Part shown: piece after piece, positions 52,877-62,686 of the stretch
Layout of the letters: the number at the start of each line of letters is the position of its first letter
Position numbering within the stretch: position 1 is the first letter of the stretch
Program-made: the position numbers and the translations under genes
The notes under the pieces: generated by a model
What the model saw: only the letters and a program-made list of their open reading frames with translations
Told to the model about the DNA's origin: nothing
Database searches by the model: none
Assembly (NCBI RefSeq): GCF_006120725.1
Contig: NZ_SWMU01000005.1
Location: 1 to 64,000, forward strand
DNA from: Mesohalobacter halotolerans
Lineage (GTDB): Bacteria > Bacteroidota > Bacteroidia > Flavobacteriales > Flavobacteriaceae
DNA length: 64,000 bases
Direction: 5' to 3'

Positions 52877-53202
52877 GTATTAATAATGTTACCGTCACTG
52901 CGAGACCGACTTCATGAGGTCGCGGTAGTCTTGTGATTTTAAATGAGATTTGTTTTTAATACCAAGTTTAACTTAATTTCAAGAGACTGCTTCGTCATAA
53001 AATCCTCGCAGTGACGAAAAAAACATATAATATCGCAAATTACACCGTCACTGCGAGACCGAGTTTAGGAGGTCGCGGCAGTCTTTTAATAATTAGTTAG
53101 ATTTGTTTTAATTATTGAAATATAAATCATGAGACTGCACGCCTGACGGCATAGGCAGGCTTAGTCTCTCACTCCTTGCAGTGACGATTAAAAATATATA
53201 AA
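52877..53202. repeat. Two compound palindromic repeats between trpB and trpA
   Basis: Copy A spans 52893-53016 with outer arms CGTCACTGCGAG and CTCGCAGTGACG (perfect 12-bp inverted repeat). Copy B spans 53046-53186 with outer arms CGTCACTGCGAG and CTTGCAGTGACG. Inside each left arm, GAGACC ... GGTCGCGG makes a smaller hairpin; copy B also holds GCCTG ... CAGGC (about 53141-53160). The segments between arms are A/T-rich and differ. GC content is well above the neighbours. No ORF of note is present. This resembles families of dispersed intergenic palindromes; a partial relative lies at 34107-34137. Confidence 0.85.
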
Positions 53203-53970
53203 ATGAACAGAATAACATCAAAATTAAGAGAATCCAAAAAGCTGCTTTCAATTTACTTTACCGCAGGTTTTCCAAAACTTGAAGATACCGTTGAAATCAT
53301 CAAACGTTTGGAAGATGCCGGTGTCGATATGGTTGAAATCGGATTGCCTTACAGCGATCCACTTGCAGATGGACCGACTATACAACAAAGCTCAACTCAA
53401 GCTTTAAAAAATGGGATGTCATCTGTAAAACTTTTTGAGCAAATTCAAGATATTAGACAAGATGTGGAAATACCACTGATTGTTATGGGGTATTTTAACC
53501 CGATGTTGCAATATGGCGTGCGACAATTTTGTCAGGATGCTTCAGAGATTGGGATTGATGGGTTTATCATGCCGGATTTGCCTTATGAGTATTGGGCAGA
53601 ACATCATCAAAAAGATTATCAGGATTTTGACCTCAAGCATATTCAGCTCATCACGCCACAAACCTCTAAAGAACGCATTCATCAAATCGATAAACAAAGT
53701 AAAGATGCTTTTATCTATATGGTCAGTTCATCGGCGACTACCGGTAGCCAAAGCGGATTTGCAGATGAACAACTCAATTATTTTGAACGCATTGCCGATT
53801 ACAACTTGACAACTCCTCAGGTTGTGGGGTTTGGGATTAAGGATAACGCCACTTTTCAGCAAGCTACCACACATGCTAAAGGTGCTATTATTGGTAGTGC
53901 GTTTATCAAAATGTTGGAAAAGGATGGCGTGAACGGGATTGATGGGTTTGTAAAGTCGATTAGATCTTAA
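53203..53970 (+). CDS. trpA: Tryptophan synthase alpha chain
   Basis: The 255-aa TIM-barrel lyase splits indole-3-glycerol phosphate to indole. The catalytic Glu45 and Asp56 are in MVEIGLPYSDPLADGPTIQQSSTQAL. LSIYFTAGFPKLEDT, GFIMPDLPYEYW, LITPQTSKERI and VGFGIKDNATFQQ (phosphate loop) also fit. It is the last trp gene. Its 3' end overlaps the convergent pseudouridine synthase gene by 11 nt. Confidence 0.97.
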   Translation: MNRITSKLRESKKLLSIYFTAGFPKLEDTVEIIKRLEDAGVDMVEIGLPYSDPLADGPTIQQSSTQALKNGMSSVKLFEQIQDIRQDVEIPLIVMGYFNPMLQYGVRQFCQDASEIGIDGFIMPDLPYEYWAEHHQKDYQDFDLKHIQLITPQTSKERIHQIDKQSKDAFIYMVSSSATTGSQSGFADEQLNYFERIADYNLTTPQVVGFGIKDNATFQQATTHAKGAIIGSAFIKMLEKDGVNGIDGFVKSIRS

Positions 53971-54529
53971 ACTTGTCTCTGCATTCAACTTCACCAGGAG
54001 TCAAATTTCCTAAATATTCTAGGCCAATTCTTACTCTAACCAATCTAAGTGTCGGAAATCCTACTTTTGCTGTCATTTTTCTCACTTGTCTAAACTTACC
54101 TTCGGTCAGCGTAATGGAAAGCCACGAGGTTTCTTGACCACCTTGAGGTTTAATAGGATGTTGAGGTTCAGGAAGCTTAGGAGTTTTAATTTTATACGCT
54201 TTACAAGGTTTTGTTTTGTAATGTTTTCCATTGATACTTATATCTATGCCTGATTTTATGCTAAGTATTGCTTTTTCTGTAATAAGACCATTGACTTGCA
54301 CCCAATATTCTTTTTCAACACCACCTTTTAAAATTTTATACGATAATTTCCCATCGGTTGTTAAAAGCAGTAAACCTTCAGAGTTTTGATCTAATCTGCC
54401 AATTGGCATTGTGTCTGGATGAAAATTAAAGAGCTCACCCAGCAGTTTCTTATTTTTTCGTCGGGTTTGATTATTGATAAACTGACTTAAATAGCCTGAA
54501 GGTTTGTATAACTTATAATGAAAATGCAT
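53960..54529 (-). CDS. RluE-like 23S rRNA pseudouridine synthase
   Basis: The 189-aa protein of the RsuA/RluB/E/F family has the catalytic Asp in PIGRLDQNSEGLLLLTTDGKL and the signature LTEGKFRQVRKMTAKVGFPTLRLVRVRIG near the C-terminus. No S4 domain is present, as in RluE, which modifies U2457 of 23S rRNA. It begins HYKLYKPSGYLSQFINNQTRRKNKKLLGELFNF. The 3' end overlaps that of trpA by 11 nt. Confidence 0.9.
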   Translation of the reverse strand: MHFHYKLYKPSGYLSQFINNQTRRKNKKLLGELFNFHPDTMPIGRLDQNSEGLLLLTTDGKLSYKILKGGVEKEYWVQVNGLITEKAILSIKSGIDISINGKHYKTKPCKAYKIKTPKLPEPQHPIKPQGGQETSWLSITLTEGKFRQVRKMTAKVGFPTLRLVRVRIGLEYLGNLTPGEVECRDKFKI

Positions 54530-54594
54530 AACAGAGTTAAAACTTAAAAATTAATGTTTTTCATTCAAGTTTAATTGAAATATTAAATTATAAA

Positions 54595-54621
54595 CCAAAA
54601 ACCAAAAACCAAAAACCAAAA
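54595..54621. repeat. Short tandem repeat of a 7-nt unit CCAAAAA
   Basis: Four CC pairs occur exactly 7 nt apart (54595, 54602, 54609, 54616) in an otherwise A-rich stretch, 8 bp downstream of the stop codon of the TIGR02757 gene. It may arise by replication slippage. No regulatory role is visible. Confidence 0.8.
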
Positions 54622-54629
54622 ACTAGAAA

Positions 54630-55394
54630 TTAAAACCCTTCATAAACCCCAAGTCCAAACAAGGCAAAATCGTATTTTACAGGGTCTTTAGGGTCTAATT
54701 TTCGTAGGTTTTTATCCAATTCTTGAACGGCTTTAGCATCGTTTTGTTTACGCTTCAAAAGGCCTAATTGTCGAGCAACTCTTGCCGTGTGAACATCTAA
54801 GGGACAAGACAATAGAGCAGGAGACAGGTTTTGCCAAATACCAAAGTCCACATCGTTTTGATCTTGACGTACAAACCAACGCAACATCATGTTGAGTCGT
54901 TTTGCAGCCGAATTCTTTAAAGGATCGCTGATGTGTTTTTGAGTGCGTTTTGGGCAACCAAAAGCCATAAATTCTTGTTTGAAATGATGAATAGCAATTT
55001 GCAAGCCATCCTTATTTTGATGCTTGACAAATATCTCCTCTAAACTATTATAATTTTGATACAAAGCTTTTAGCGCAGTAAAGAAATACTTTAAATCTTC
55101 AGCATTAAATGTTCGATGCACAAAACCTTCACATGTTGTAAGATCTTTGTAGGTGTGATGCAGTATAAAATCATGTGGTGCATAATTCATGATTTGCAAC
55201 AATTTTTCTCCACTATTCAAAATGCTTTTTCGGTTGCCCCAAGCGATGGTCGCGATTAAAAAACCACTGATTTCTATATCTGCTTTTTTCTGAAATTGAT
55301 GTGGAATAGAAATCGGGTCGTCTTCTATGAAATCTGAGGTGTTATAAAAATCAGCTTTATAGTCTAAAAATGCTTTGAGTTTTTTTTTATTCAT
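54630..55394 (-). CDS. TIGR02757 family protein
   Basis: This is a 254-aa soluble, helical protein. It opens KLKAFLDYKADFYNTSDFIEDDPISIPHQFQKKADIEISGFLIATIAWGNRKSILNSGEKLLQIM, which I recognise as TIGR02757, a family shared by Bacteroidetes and a few others with no proven function. The C-terminal part (LSCPLDVHTARVARQLGLLKRKQNDAKAVQELDKNLRKLDPKDPVKYDFALFGLGV) looks like a HhH-GPD DNA-glycosylase-related fold, from the LDVHTARVARQLG pattern; this is my inference. It lies 3 bp downstream of the LolD-like gene. Confidence 0.85.
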   Translation of the reverse strand: MNKKKLKAFLDYKADFYNTSDFIEDDPISIPHQFQKKADIEISGFLIATIAWGNRKSILNSGEKLLQIMNYAPHDFILHHTYKDLTTCEGFVHRTFNAEDLKYFFTALKALYQNYNSLEEIFVKHQNKDGLQIAIHHFKQEFMAFGCPKRTQKHISDPLKNSAAKRLNMMLRWFVRQDQNDVDFGIWQNLSPALLSCPLDVHTARVARQLGLLKRKQNDAKAVQELDKNLRKLDPKDPVKYDFALFGLGVYEGF

Positions 55395-55397
55395 AAA

Positions 55398-56060
55398 TCA
55401 ACCGATAATCTTGCCGTCTTTCATCTCTAATTTTCTATCGGCCATATCCGCAAGGCCTTTGTTGTGTGTTACAATCACAAAGGTTTGATTAAATTCTTTG
55501 CGCAAATCAAAAAAGAGTTTATGCAATTGCTCGGCAGTAACCGAGTCAAGATTCCCAGAAGGCTCATCTGCAAGGATTACCGCAGGATTGTTGATGAGTG
55601 CGCGAGCAACAGCAACACGTTGTTGTTCACCGCCACTAAGCTCACTAGGTTTGTGATGCATACGATCTTTAAGGTTCAAAAATTCTAGAAGTTCTTGGGC
55701 TTTTTGTTCTGCATCTTTTTTTGAAGTTTTATTGATAAATGCTGGAATACAAACATTTTCAATGGCAGTAAATTCCGGTAACAATTGATGAAATTGAAAA
55801 ATAAAACCAATATTTTGATTTCTGAATTTGGCCAAAGCTTTGTTTTTAAGTTGAGCCACATCCACATCGTTAATTTCTATGCTAGTGTTTGGGTTGTTAT
55901 CAGCTTTTTCTAAAGTGCCAATAATTTGCAAAAGCGTTGTTTTTCCCGCACCGGAAGACCCCACAATAGACACGATTTCACCTTTTTTAATATGAATTGA
56001 CACATCATTGAGCACTTTTAGGTCGCCATAATGTTTATCAATGTGTTGCGCTTTTATCAT
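55398..56060 (-). CDS. ABC transporter ATP-binding protein, LolD/MacB-like
   Basis: The 220-aa ATPase has Walker [50 protein letters not shown] (Q-loop), the signature [16 protein letters not shown], and Walker [20 protein letters not shown] with the H-loop VTHNKGLA. It is of the lipoprotein-release (LolD) or antimicrobial-peptide (MacB-type) group. No membrane partner is adjacent, so its permease must be elsewhere. The TIGR02757 gene follows immediately. In the 225-bp gap upstream of the gene (56061-56285), a stretch at 56191-56217 looks like a decayed dispersed repeat. Confidence 0.9.
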   Translation of the reverse strand: MIKAQHIDKHYGDLKVLNDVSIHIKKGEIVSIVGSSGAGKTTLLQIIGTLEKADNNPNTSIEINDVDVAQLKNKALAKFRNQNIGFIFQFHQLLPEFTAIENVCIPAFINKTSKKDAEQKAQELLEFLNLKDRMHHKPSELSGGEQQRVAVARALINNPAVILADEPSGNLDSVTAEQLHKLFFDLRKEFNQTFVIVTHNKGLADMADRKLEMKDGKIIG

Positions 56061-56285
56061 AAGTTTTGTCTAATGAAAAGCGAAAATACAATTTTTGAAA
56101 GTAAAATTTTGGATGTCTCTAAAAATAAACGTTTAGAATGAAAGCCTGAGATATTGGAGATAATTCAACTGCAGATTTTATAGTCATTCTACAGCCACGA
56201 ATGCTGGAATAAATTTGTTGTGAAACTCGCTTTAATGTTTGTGGTATTTGAAAATCAAATGATTTATAAAACCTTGGCTAATCTC

Positions 56286-57740
56286 CTATACTTCCAAACT
56301 CACATAAGAATCATTTTTTGAGGGTAGTTCAGTTTGACCCATCAAATATTTGTCTACTTCTCTTGCAGCTTCTCGACCTTCTGAAATGGCCCAAACCACA
56401 AGAGATTGTCCGCGACGAGCATCTCCTGCAGCAAAAATCGAAGGATTTGAGGTTTGATAAGAATTGGCTTTAACCGTGCCAGCTTGGGTTTGCTCAATAT
56501 TTAAACTTTTTAAAAGTTGGTTTTCTGGTTGTGTAAAACCTATCGCTAATAAAGCCAATTCACAAGGAATTAAACGTTCAGTGCCTTCAATCTCTTGCAT
56601 TTTTTGTCGACCACTTTGGTTTACCCATTCTATATCTACAAGTTTGATATGGGTGAGTTTTCCATTTTTACCTATAAACTCTTTGGTTAAAACACTCCAT
56701 TGGCGCTCACCACCTTCTTCGTGTGAGGAAGAAGTTCTAAGTGTCATCGGCCAATTGGGCCATGGATCTTGTTCTGTTCGGCTGTTTGGAGGTTTGGGCA
56801 TAAGTTCTAATTGTAAAACGGTAGCTGCAGATTGTCGATGCGATGTGCCAATACAATCTGAACCGGTGTCGCCACCACCAATAACCACAACATTCTTATC
56901 TTGAGCAGTGATTTGATTTTCAATGTCTTGACCAGAAACTTTTTTGTTTTGTTGGGTTAAGAAATCCATCGCAAAATGGATACCATCTAAATCTCTTCCT
57001 TGAACAGGCAAGTCTCTAGGCACAGTTGAGCCCGTGCAAATGACAATGGCATCAAAATCTTCTTTGAGTTCGTCTGGATTGATGTTTTTGCCCACTTCGG
57101 CATTGACCTTAAAACGCACGCCTTCTTCATCCATGATGTTGATGCGGCGTTCAACCACCCATTTTTCCATTTTAAAATCCGGAATACCATAACTGAGTAA
57201 ACCGCCAATTTTATCATCACGTTCAAAAACGGTTACCCAATGGCCAGCTTTGTTGAGCTGGTCAGCAGCAGCTAATCCGGCTGGACCTGAGCCGATGACT
57301 GCGATTTTTTTATCGGTGCGATCTTCAGGCGGATCAGCTTTAATAAACCCTAATTCGTGTGCTTTTTCAGCTATGGTTTTTTCAATATGTTCAATGGCAA
57401 CTGGCGGTTTGTTAATGCCAAGCACGCAACTGGCTTCACATGGCGCCGGACAAATCCGACCTGTAAATTCCGGAAAATTGTTTGTAGAGTAGAGAATTGA
57501 AGTCGCTTCTTCCCAATTTTCTTCGTGCACGGCTTCATTAAATTCGGGTATGATATTGCCAAGCGGACAACCCGAATGGCAAAACGGAACACCACAATCC
57601 ATACATCTTGCGGCCTGAGTTTTGGTTTTTTCTTCAGGAAATTCTTCGTAAATTTCCTTAAAATCACCAACACGCACTTTTGGTGGTCTTGTTTCGGGTA
57701 ATTCTCTATCGTATTTTAAAAATCCGTCTTGTTCTTTCAT
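56286..57740 (-). CDS. gltD: Glutamate synthase small (beta) subunit
   Basis: The 484-aa FAD/NADPH and iron-sulfur subunit passes electrons to the large subunit for glutamate formation from glutamine and 2-oxoglutarate. Two Cys-rich clusters are seen near the N-terminus ([18 protein letters not shown] and [20 protein letters not shown]). The FAD site [15 protein letters not shown] and the NADPH site [19 protein letters not shown] follow. The ATG shares its A with the TAA stop of gltB (TAATG). Confidence 0.96.
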   Translation of the reverse strand: MKEQDGFLKYDRELPETRPPKVRVGDFKEIYEEFPEEKTKTQAARCMDCGVPFCHSGCPLGNIIPEFNEAVHEENWEEATSILYSTNNFPEFTGRICPAPCEASCVLGINKPPVAIEHIEKTIAEKAHELGFIKADPPEDRTDKKIAVIGSGPAGLAAADQLNKAGHWVTVFERDDKIGGLLSYGIPDFKMEKWVVERRINIMDEEGVRFKVNAEVGKNINPDELKEDFDAIVICTGSTVPRDLPVQGRDLDGIHFAMDFLTQQNKKVSGQDIENQITAQDKNVVVIGGGDTGSDCIGTSHRQSAATVLQLELMPKPPNSRTEQDPWPNWPMTLRTSSSHEEGGERQWSVLTKEFIGKNGKLTHIKLVDIEWVNQSGRQKMQEIEGTERLIPCELALLAIGFTQPENQLLKSLNIEQTQAGTVKANSYQTSNPSIFAAGDARRGQSLVVWAISEGREAAREVDKYLMGQTELPSKNDSYVSLEV

Positions 57741-60700
57741 TAGGCTACTATTTTTTCCTGTGTCTTTTCATTTTTAGATTCTAAAATTCTTTTGAAGTCA
57801 TGTGGTATGACTTTAATAAATTTTAATTGATATTCATCAAAACGCTCTAAGATATGTTTTGCTTTTTTACTTTTAGTATAATAGTAATGATTTTCTATTA
57901 AGTGTTGTAGTTCTTCAATATCATTACTATTTGGCTGTTCTAAGCCTACCAAACCTTGATTACATTTATTTTCAAAACTATTATCTTCGTCTAAAATATA
58001 AGCGATTCCACCACTCATTCCTGCGGCAAAGTTTTGTCCAGTTTGTCCTAAAACTACTATACGACCGCCAGTCATATATTCACAAGCGTGGTCGCCAACA
58101 CCTTCAACAACGGCTTTTACACCGGAGTTTCTCACCCCAAAACGTTCTCCAGCCATCCCATTGATGTAGGCTTCACCAGAAGTCGCCCCGTAGAATGCTA
58201 CATTGCCAATTAAAATATTGTCATCAGCTTTAAAGCTTGAATTTTGAGGTGGATAAATGATGAGTTTACCACCTGAAAGCCCTTTTCCTAAATAGTCATT
58301 AGATTCTCCAGACACTTCAAAAGTAATACCTTTAGCAAGGAAAGCTCCAAAACTTTGGCCAGCAGAACCTTTAAATTTATAATGAAGTGTATCTTCTTTG
58401 AGGCCTTCTGCTTTAAATTTTTTGCTGACTTCGTGTGACAAAATAGCACCAACTGATCGGTTAATATTTTGAATTTTAAATTCAGCCTGAAGTGGTTTAA
58501 GGTTTTCAAAAACAGGTTTAGCTTGTTCTAAAAGTTTCCAATCTAATACCTCGTCCATTTCATAGTCTTGCTCAATTTGTTTGTATACTCCAATTTGTTC
58601 TGCAATATGTTCTTGATATAAAATTGGACTCAAGTCTAAATCTTTAAGTTTCCAAAATGGCACGTCTTTTCTTACCTTCATGACCTCTGAATGACCAACC
58701 ATGTCATTTACCGTTTTAAAGCCTAGTTGAGCCATAATTTCTCTTAAATCTTCAGCTAAAAATTTAAAGTAATTGACTACGTGGTCAGGATTGCCTTTAA
58801 AGAGTTTGCGCAGTTCAGGATTTTGAGTTGCGACGCCTACAGGACAAGTGTTGGTATGACATTTCCGCATCATGATACAACCCTCTACTACCAATGCTGC
58901 AGTAGAAATACCCCATTCTTCAGCTCCAAGTAAGGTCGCTATGGCAAGGTCTCGGCCAGTTCTAATTTGTCCATCAGCTTGAACGGTAATACGACTTCTC
59001 AAGTTATTTTTAACCAAAGTTTGATGTGCTTCTGCTAAACCGAGTTCCCAGGGCAATCCTGCATGCCTAATTGACGTGAGTGGCGAAGCTCCTGTGCCAC
59101 CGTCTGCGCCAGAGATTAAAACAACGTCAGCATTGGCTTTGGAAACGCCAGCAGCAACGGTGCCAACACCAGCTTGTGAAACCAGTTTAACATTTACACG
59201 AGCATGACGGTTGGCATTTTTTAAATCGAAAATGAGTTGCGCTAAATCTTCAATGGAATAGATATCGTGATGAGGCGGTGGTGATATTAAACCCACACCT
59301 GGCGTTGAATGTCTTACACGACCAATCCACTCATCGACTTTGTGGCCCGGTAATTGACCGCCTTCGCCTGGTTTTGCCCCTTGTGCCATTTTAATTTGCA
59401 ATTCATCAGCGTTGGCGAGATAATAACTGGTTACGCCAAAGCGTCCTGAGGCGACTTGTTTGATGGCGGAACGTTCCCAATCGCCGTTGGGCTTGACTTC
59501 AAATCGGGCTTCATCTTCGCCACCTTCGCCGCTATTGCTTTTGGCGCCAATACGGTTCATAGCAATGGCTAAAGTAGAATGCGCTTCATGTGAAATAGAG
59601 CCAAAAGACATAGCGCCTGTAGCAAATCGCTTCATGATATGTTCAGCAGGTTCAACTTCAGCAATCGGTATAGGTGTTCTTTTTTTAAATTCAAATAAAC
59701 CTCGTAAAGTCAAATTGTCCTTGAGTTGGTCATTGATTTTATGAGCAAATTTTTTGTAAAGAGAAAAATCATCTGTTCGTGTAGAATGTTGGAGCAGATG
59801 AATGGTCTCCGGATTAAACAGGTGTTTTTCTCCGCGTTGTTTCCATTGATAAACGCCGCCAACTTCCAACTTTTGATTGGTTTGTTTATGCGTTGGAAAA
59901 GCATGTCGGTGTCTAATTAAAACCTCTTTAGCTAAACCATCAAAATCAATCCCGTCTATTCTCGAAATGGTGCCTGTAAAACATTTTTCAATAACGGTTG
60001 AATGTAAGCCGAGGGCTTCAAAAATCTGTGCACTTTGGTAAGATTGTAAGGTGCTAATGCCCATTTTAGATAAAATCTTCAAAAGTCCATAGCCAATGGC
60101 TTTTTGATAATTTTTAATAGCGTTTTCTTTTGACAAACCTGGATTGAGTTTTCCTTTGTCGTGAAGGTGTTCAATAGATCGTATAGCTAGATACGGGTTG
60201 ACTGCACTGGCGCCATAACCGATAAGTGTGGCAAAATGATGGGTTTCCCGTGTATCGCCAGATTCTACGATAAGACCTGTTCGCGTTCTTAGGTTTTTGC
60301 GAACCAAATGTTGATGAATTGCACCTGTAGCCAATAAAGATGGAATAGGTGCGGTGTTTTTATCAATACCTTTATCAGAAATAATTAAGACTTTTTTGCC
60401 TTCAAGCGCTGCTTTTTCAGCCTCAATACAAATGGCATCTAAACCTTGTTTCAATCGTCCAGGCTGATTGTCTGCTTGAAATACAGCTTTAATAAAGGCG
60501 TAATCAAAACCTTTAGATTTCAGATGTTTAAATTTTTCAATATCAGCGTCAGTTAGGACGGGTTGAGAGATATGTATTTGTTTGGTATGCGCTTCGGTTT
60601 CTTCAAGAATATTTAGACTTTCGCCAACTCTAGTAAAGAGTGACATCACCATGCGTTCTCGTATTGGGTCAATAGGCGGATTGCTTACCTGAGCAAAAAG

Positions 60701-62254
60701 CTGTTTGAAATAATTTGCGATATGTTGACTTTGTTTGCTTAATATAGCCAAAGGTGTATCTGCGCCCATAGAACCAATCGGTTCGGTGCCACGTTCAGCC
60801 ATATCTGATAAAATAACTTTAAGTTCTTCTGAAGTATAACCGTAAGCCCGTTGACGCTTTAAAAGCGACTTTTCAGAGAGACGCTTTCTTTCAAATTTTG
60901 GTTCGGGTTGTAATCTGAGTTTTATTCTTTGATTAATGATCCATTGATAATAGGGTTTATCTTTTACGATGTTATTTTTAATCTCATCATCGTATAAAAT
61001 TTTATTTTGATTGAGGTCTGCTAAAATCATCCTGCCGGGTTGAAGTCTCCCTTTTTTAATAATATTTTCTGATTTTACGGGAAGCGCCCCAGCTTCTGAA
61101 GATAAAATCAATCGATTATCTGATGTTACACAATACCGTGCGGGTCTAAGTCCATTTCGGTCTAGCGTGGCGCCGAGGCGTTTGCCGTCGGTAAAAATAA
61201 GAGCCGCTGGACCATCCCAAGGCTCCATGAGCGAAGCGTGATATTTGTAAAAGGCTTTTCGTTCTTTGTCAATTGATTTATTGTCTTGCCAAGCTTCAGG
61301 AACAATCATCATCATCACATGCTCAAGCGGTCGACCTTCTAGCACTAACATTTCTATAATAGCGTCAAGGTTGGCCGAATCTGAATGTTCCGGGTTGGTT
61401 ACAGGTAATAATTTTTGAAGTTCCTCATCGCTAAAGACTTTAGATTTAAAGTTGGCTTCTTTAGATTTCATTTTAGTGACATTACCACGAATAGTATTGA
61501 TTTCGCCATTATGGGCAATAAAATGAAAGGGTTGGGCTAACTTCCAGTTTGGAAAAGTATTGGTTGAAAACCGAGAATGCACGATAGCAAAACCGGTTTT
61601 GAATTTTTTATTTTGCAGGTCTTTATAGTAGTATCTTAATTGATTGGTTCTGAGTTGGCCTTTATAAACAAGACTACGACAAGACATACTACAAACGTAG
61701 AAGGCTTTGTTATTGGCTTTTATTTTTTTGCCTATGATATGAGACGTAAAATTTCTCAACACAAAGAGTTTACGCTCAAGTTCAATTTCTGTTAAGTTGT
61801 CTTTGGGCTGAATAAAAATTTGCTTTATTAAAGGCTCAACTGGTTTTGCTCCTGTGCCAGGTATTTTATGATCAACGGGCACATCGCGATAGCCTAATAC
61901 ATTAAGGTTTAATTCTTTAGCGTTTTTTTCTAATAATTCAAGACTTTCATTGGCTACAGTTTTATGCTTAGATAAAAACAACATGCCTACACCAACAAAT
62001 TTATTTTCATCAGCTTTGATGTCAGCATCCTTTAATAATAGCGTTAGTAAAGTTTTGTTTAATTGAAAAGAAATTCCAGCACCATCTCCTGTTTCAGGAT
62101 CTGCGCCAGTGCCGCCGCGATGCTCCATATTTTCTAGCATGGTCAGGGCATCATCTAAGGTTTGGTGATTTTGGACACCATTTATGTTAACTATTGCCCC
62201 TATACCACAGCTGTCGTGCTCAAACGCAGTATTGTATAATGTTTTTTTAGTCAT
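57740..62254 (-). CDS. gltB: Glutamate synthase large (alpha) subunit
   Basis: The 1504-aa enzyme is the amidotransferase and synthase subunit of NADPH-GOGAT. A class II amidotransferase domain begins at Cys16 (EHDSCGIGAI, preceded by a short propeptide). A central domain follows, then an FMN domain with GEGGEDEARF and ISGADGGTGASPLTSI. The 3Fe-4S ligands are in CIMMRKCHTNTCPVG, and a C-terminal beta-helix domain (GXXGXXXG repeats) closes the chain. Length is normal. It is the first gene of the gltBD operon. The 432-bp upstream gap carries no consensus promoter box that I can find. Confidence 0.97.
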   Translation of the reverse strand: MTKKTLYNTAFEHDSCGIGAIVNINGVQNHQTLDDALTMLENMEHRGGTGADPETGDGAGISFQLNKTLLTLLLKDADIKADENKFVGVGMLFLSKHKTVANESLELLEKNAKELNLNVLGYRDVPVDHKIPGTGAKPVEPLIKQIFIQPKDNLTEIELERKLFVLRNFTSHIIGKKIKANNKAFYVCSMSCRSLVYKGQLRTNQLRYYYKDLQNKKFKTGFAIVHSRFSTNTFPNWKLAQPFHFIAHNGEINTIRGNVTKMKSKEANFKSKVFSDEELQKLLPVTNPEHSDSANLDAIIEMLVLEGRPLEHVMMMIVPEAWQDNKSIDKERKAFYKYHASLMEPWDGPAALIFTDGKRLGATLDRNGLRPARYCVTSDNRLILSSEAGALPVKSENIIKKGRLQPGRMILADLNQNKILYDDEIKNNIVKDKPYYQWIINQRIKLRLQPEPKFERKRLSEKSLLKRQRAYGYTSEELKVILSDMAERGTEPIGSMGADTPLAILSKQSQHIANYFKQLFAQVSNPPIDPIRERMVMSLFTRVGESLNILEETEAHTKQIHISQPVLTDADIEKFKHLKSKGFDYAFIKAVFQADNQPGRLKQGLDAICIEAEKAALEGKKVLIISDKGIDKNTAPIPSLLATGAIHQHLVRKNLRTRTGLIVESGDTRETHHFATLIGYGASAVNPYLAIRSIEHLHDKGKLNPGLSKENAIKNYQKAIGYGLLKILSKMGISTLQSYQSAQIFEALGLHSTVIEKCFTGTISRIDGIDFDGLAKEVLIRHRHAFPTHKQTNQKLEVGGVYQWKQRGEKHLFNPETIHLLQHSTRTDDFSLYKKFAHKINDQLKDNLTLRGLFEFKKRTPIPIAEVEPAEHIMKRFATGAMSFGSISHEAHSTLAIAMNRIGAKSNSGEGGEDEARFEVKPNGDWERSAIKQVASGRFGVTSYYLANADELQIKMAQGAKPGEGGQLPGHKVDEWIGRVRHSTPGVGLISPPPHHDIYSIEDLAQLIFDLKNANRHARVNVKLVSQAGVGTVAAGVSKANADVVLISGADGGTGASPLTSIRHAGLPWELGLAEAHQTLVKNNLRSRITVQADGQIRTGRDLAIATLLGAEEWGISTAALVVEGCIMMRKCHTNTCPVGVATQNPELRKLFKGNPDHVVNYFKFLAEDLREIMAQLGFKTVNDMVGHSEVMKVRKDVPFWKLKDLDLSPILYQEHIAEQIGVYKQIEQDYEMDEVLDWKLLEQAKPVFENLKPLQAEFKIQNINRSVGAILSHEVSKKFKAEGLKEDTLHYKFKGSAGQSFGAFLAKGITFEVSGESNDYLGKGLSGGKLIIYPPQNSSFKADDNILIGNVAFYGATSGEAYINGMAGERFGVRNSGVKAVVEGVGDHACEYMTGGRIVVLGQTGQNFAAGMSGGIAYILDEDNSFENKCNQGLVGLEQPNSNDIEELQHLIENHYYYTKSKKAKHILERFDEYQLKFIKVIPHDFKRILESKNEKTQEKIVA

Positions 62255-62686
62255 GTATGTCTATTTCAATTAAATAGTTAAAATTAAATAACAATACTAA
62301 TAAATACTACATTTTTCTTGCGTTTATGTCTTGTTAAATATTCAATTTTTGACATAAATATAATTATGCTTCCAAAAACTCAAAATATCCTAAAGAACAT
62401 GATCTAAACTGAGAAATATTCAATTAAAAAATCGCTTGTCCGATAAAATTGTTGATCAGTTTCAAAATATTTAGTGATTTTTCATTATACTCTTACACAT
62501 CTAGCATTGAGGCTTATTGTAGTTTAAAGGTGTTTATATGCAATATTTTAGGAGTAATCAACATTCTCATGTTGTTGTAAACCAAATATTATTACAGATA
62601 TTCAGTATTTACCCATTTGAGTTACCATAAAAAAACACCATATCTCAAATGAAATATGGTGTCGTATGTTTGTATAAATATATGGT
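62255..62686. other. 432-bp intergenic region between gltB and a lipoprotein gene
   Basis: The region is very A/T-rich and has no ORF above background on either strand. It must hold the gltBD promoter (reading left) and the terminator of the lipoprotein gene (62629-62662). I looked for TAnnTTTG on the minus strand and found only near-matches. No tRNA, riboswitch-like structure or repeat is evident. Confidence 0.6.
62629..62662 (-). terminator. Intrinsic terminator of the lipoprotein gene
   Basis: Arms ACACCATAT (62635-62643) and ATATGGTGT (62654-62662) form a perfect 9-bp stem with a 10-nt loop. The A run at 62629-62635 is a T run for the minus strand, so it terminates the gene at 62687-63217. 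Confidence 0.85.

Noticed and set aside
52877-53202. Small coding regions in the trpB-trpA gap
   Set aside because: The frames on both strands are short and broken, and the palindromic arms explain the composition.
54595-54621. CRISPR-like array
   Set aside because: The period is 7 nt without spacers; it is a simple tandem repeat.
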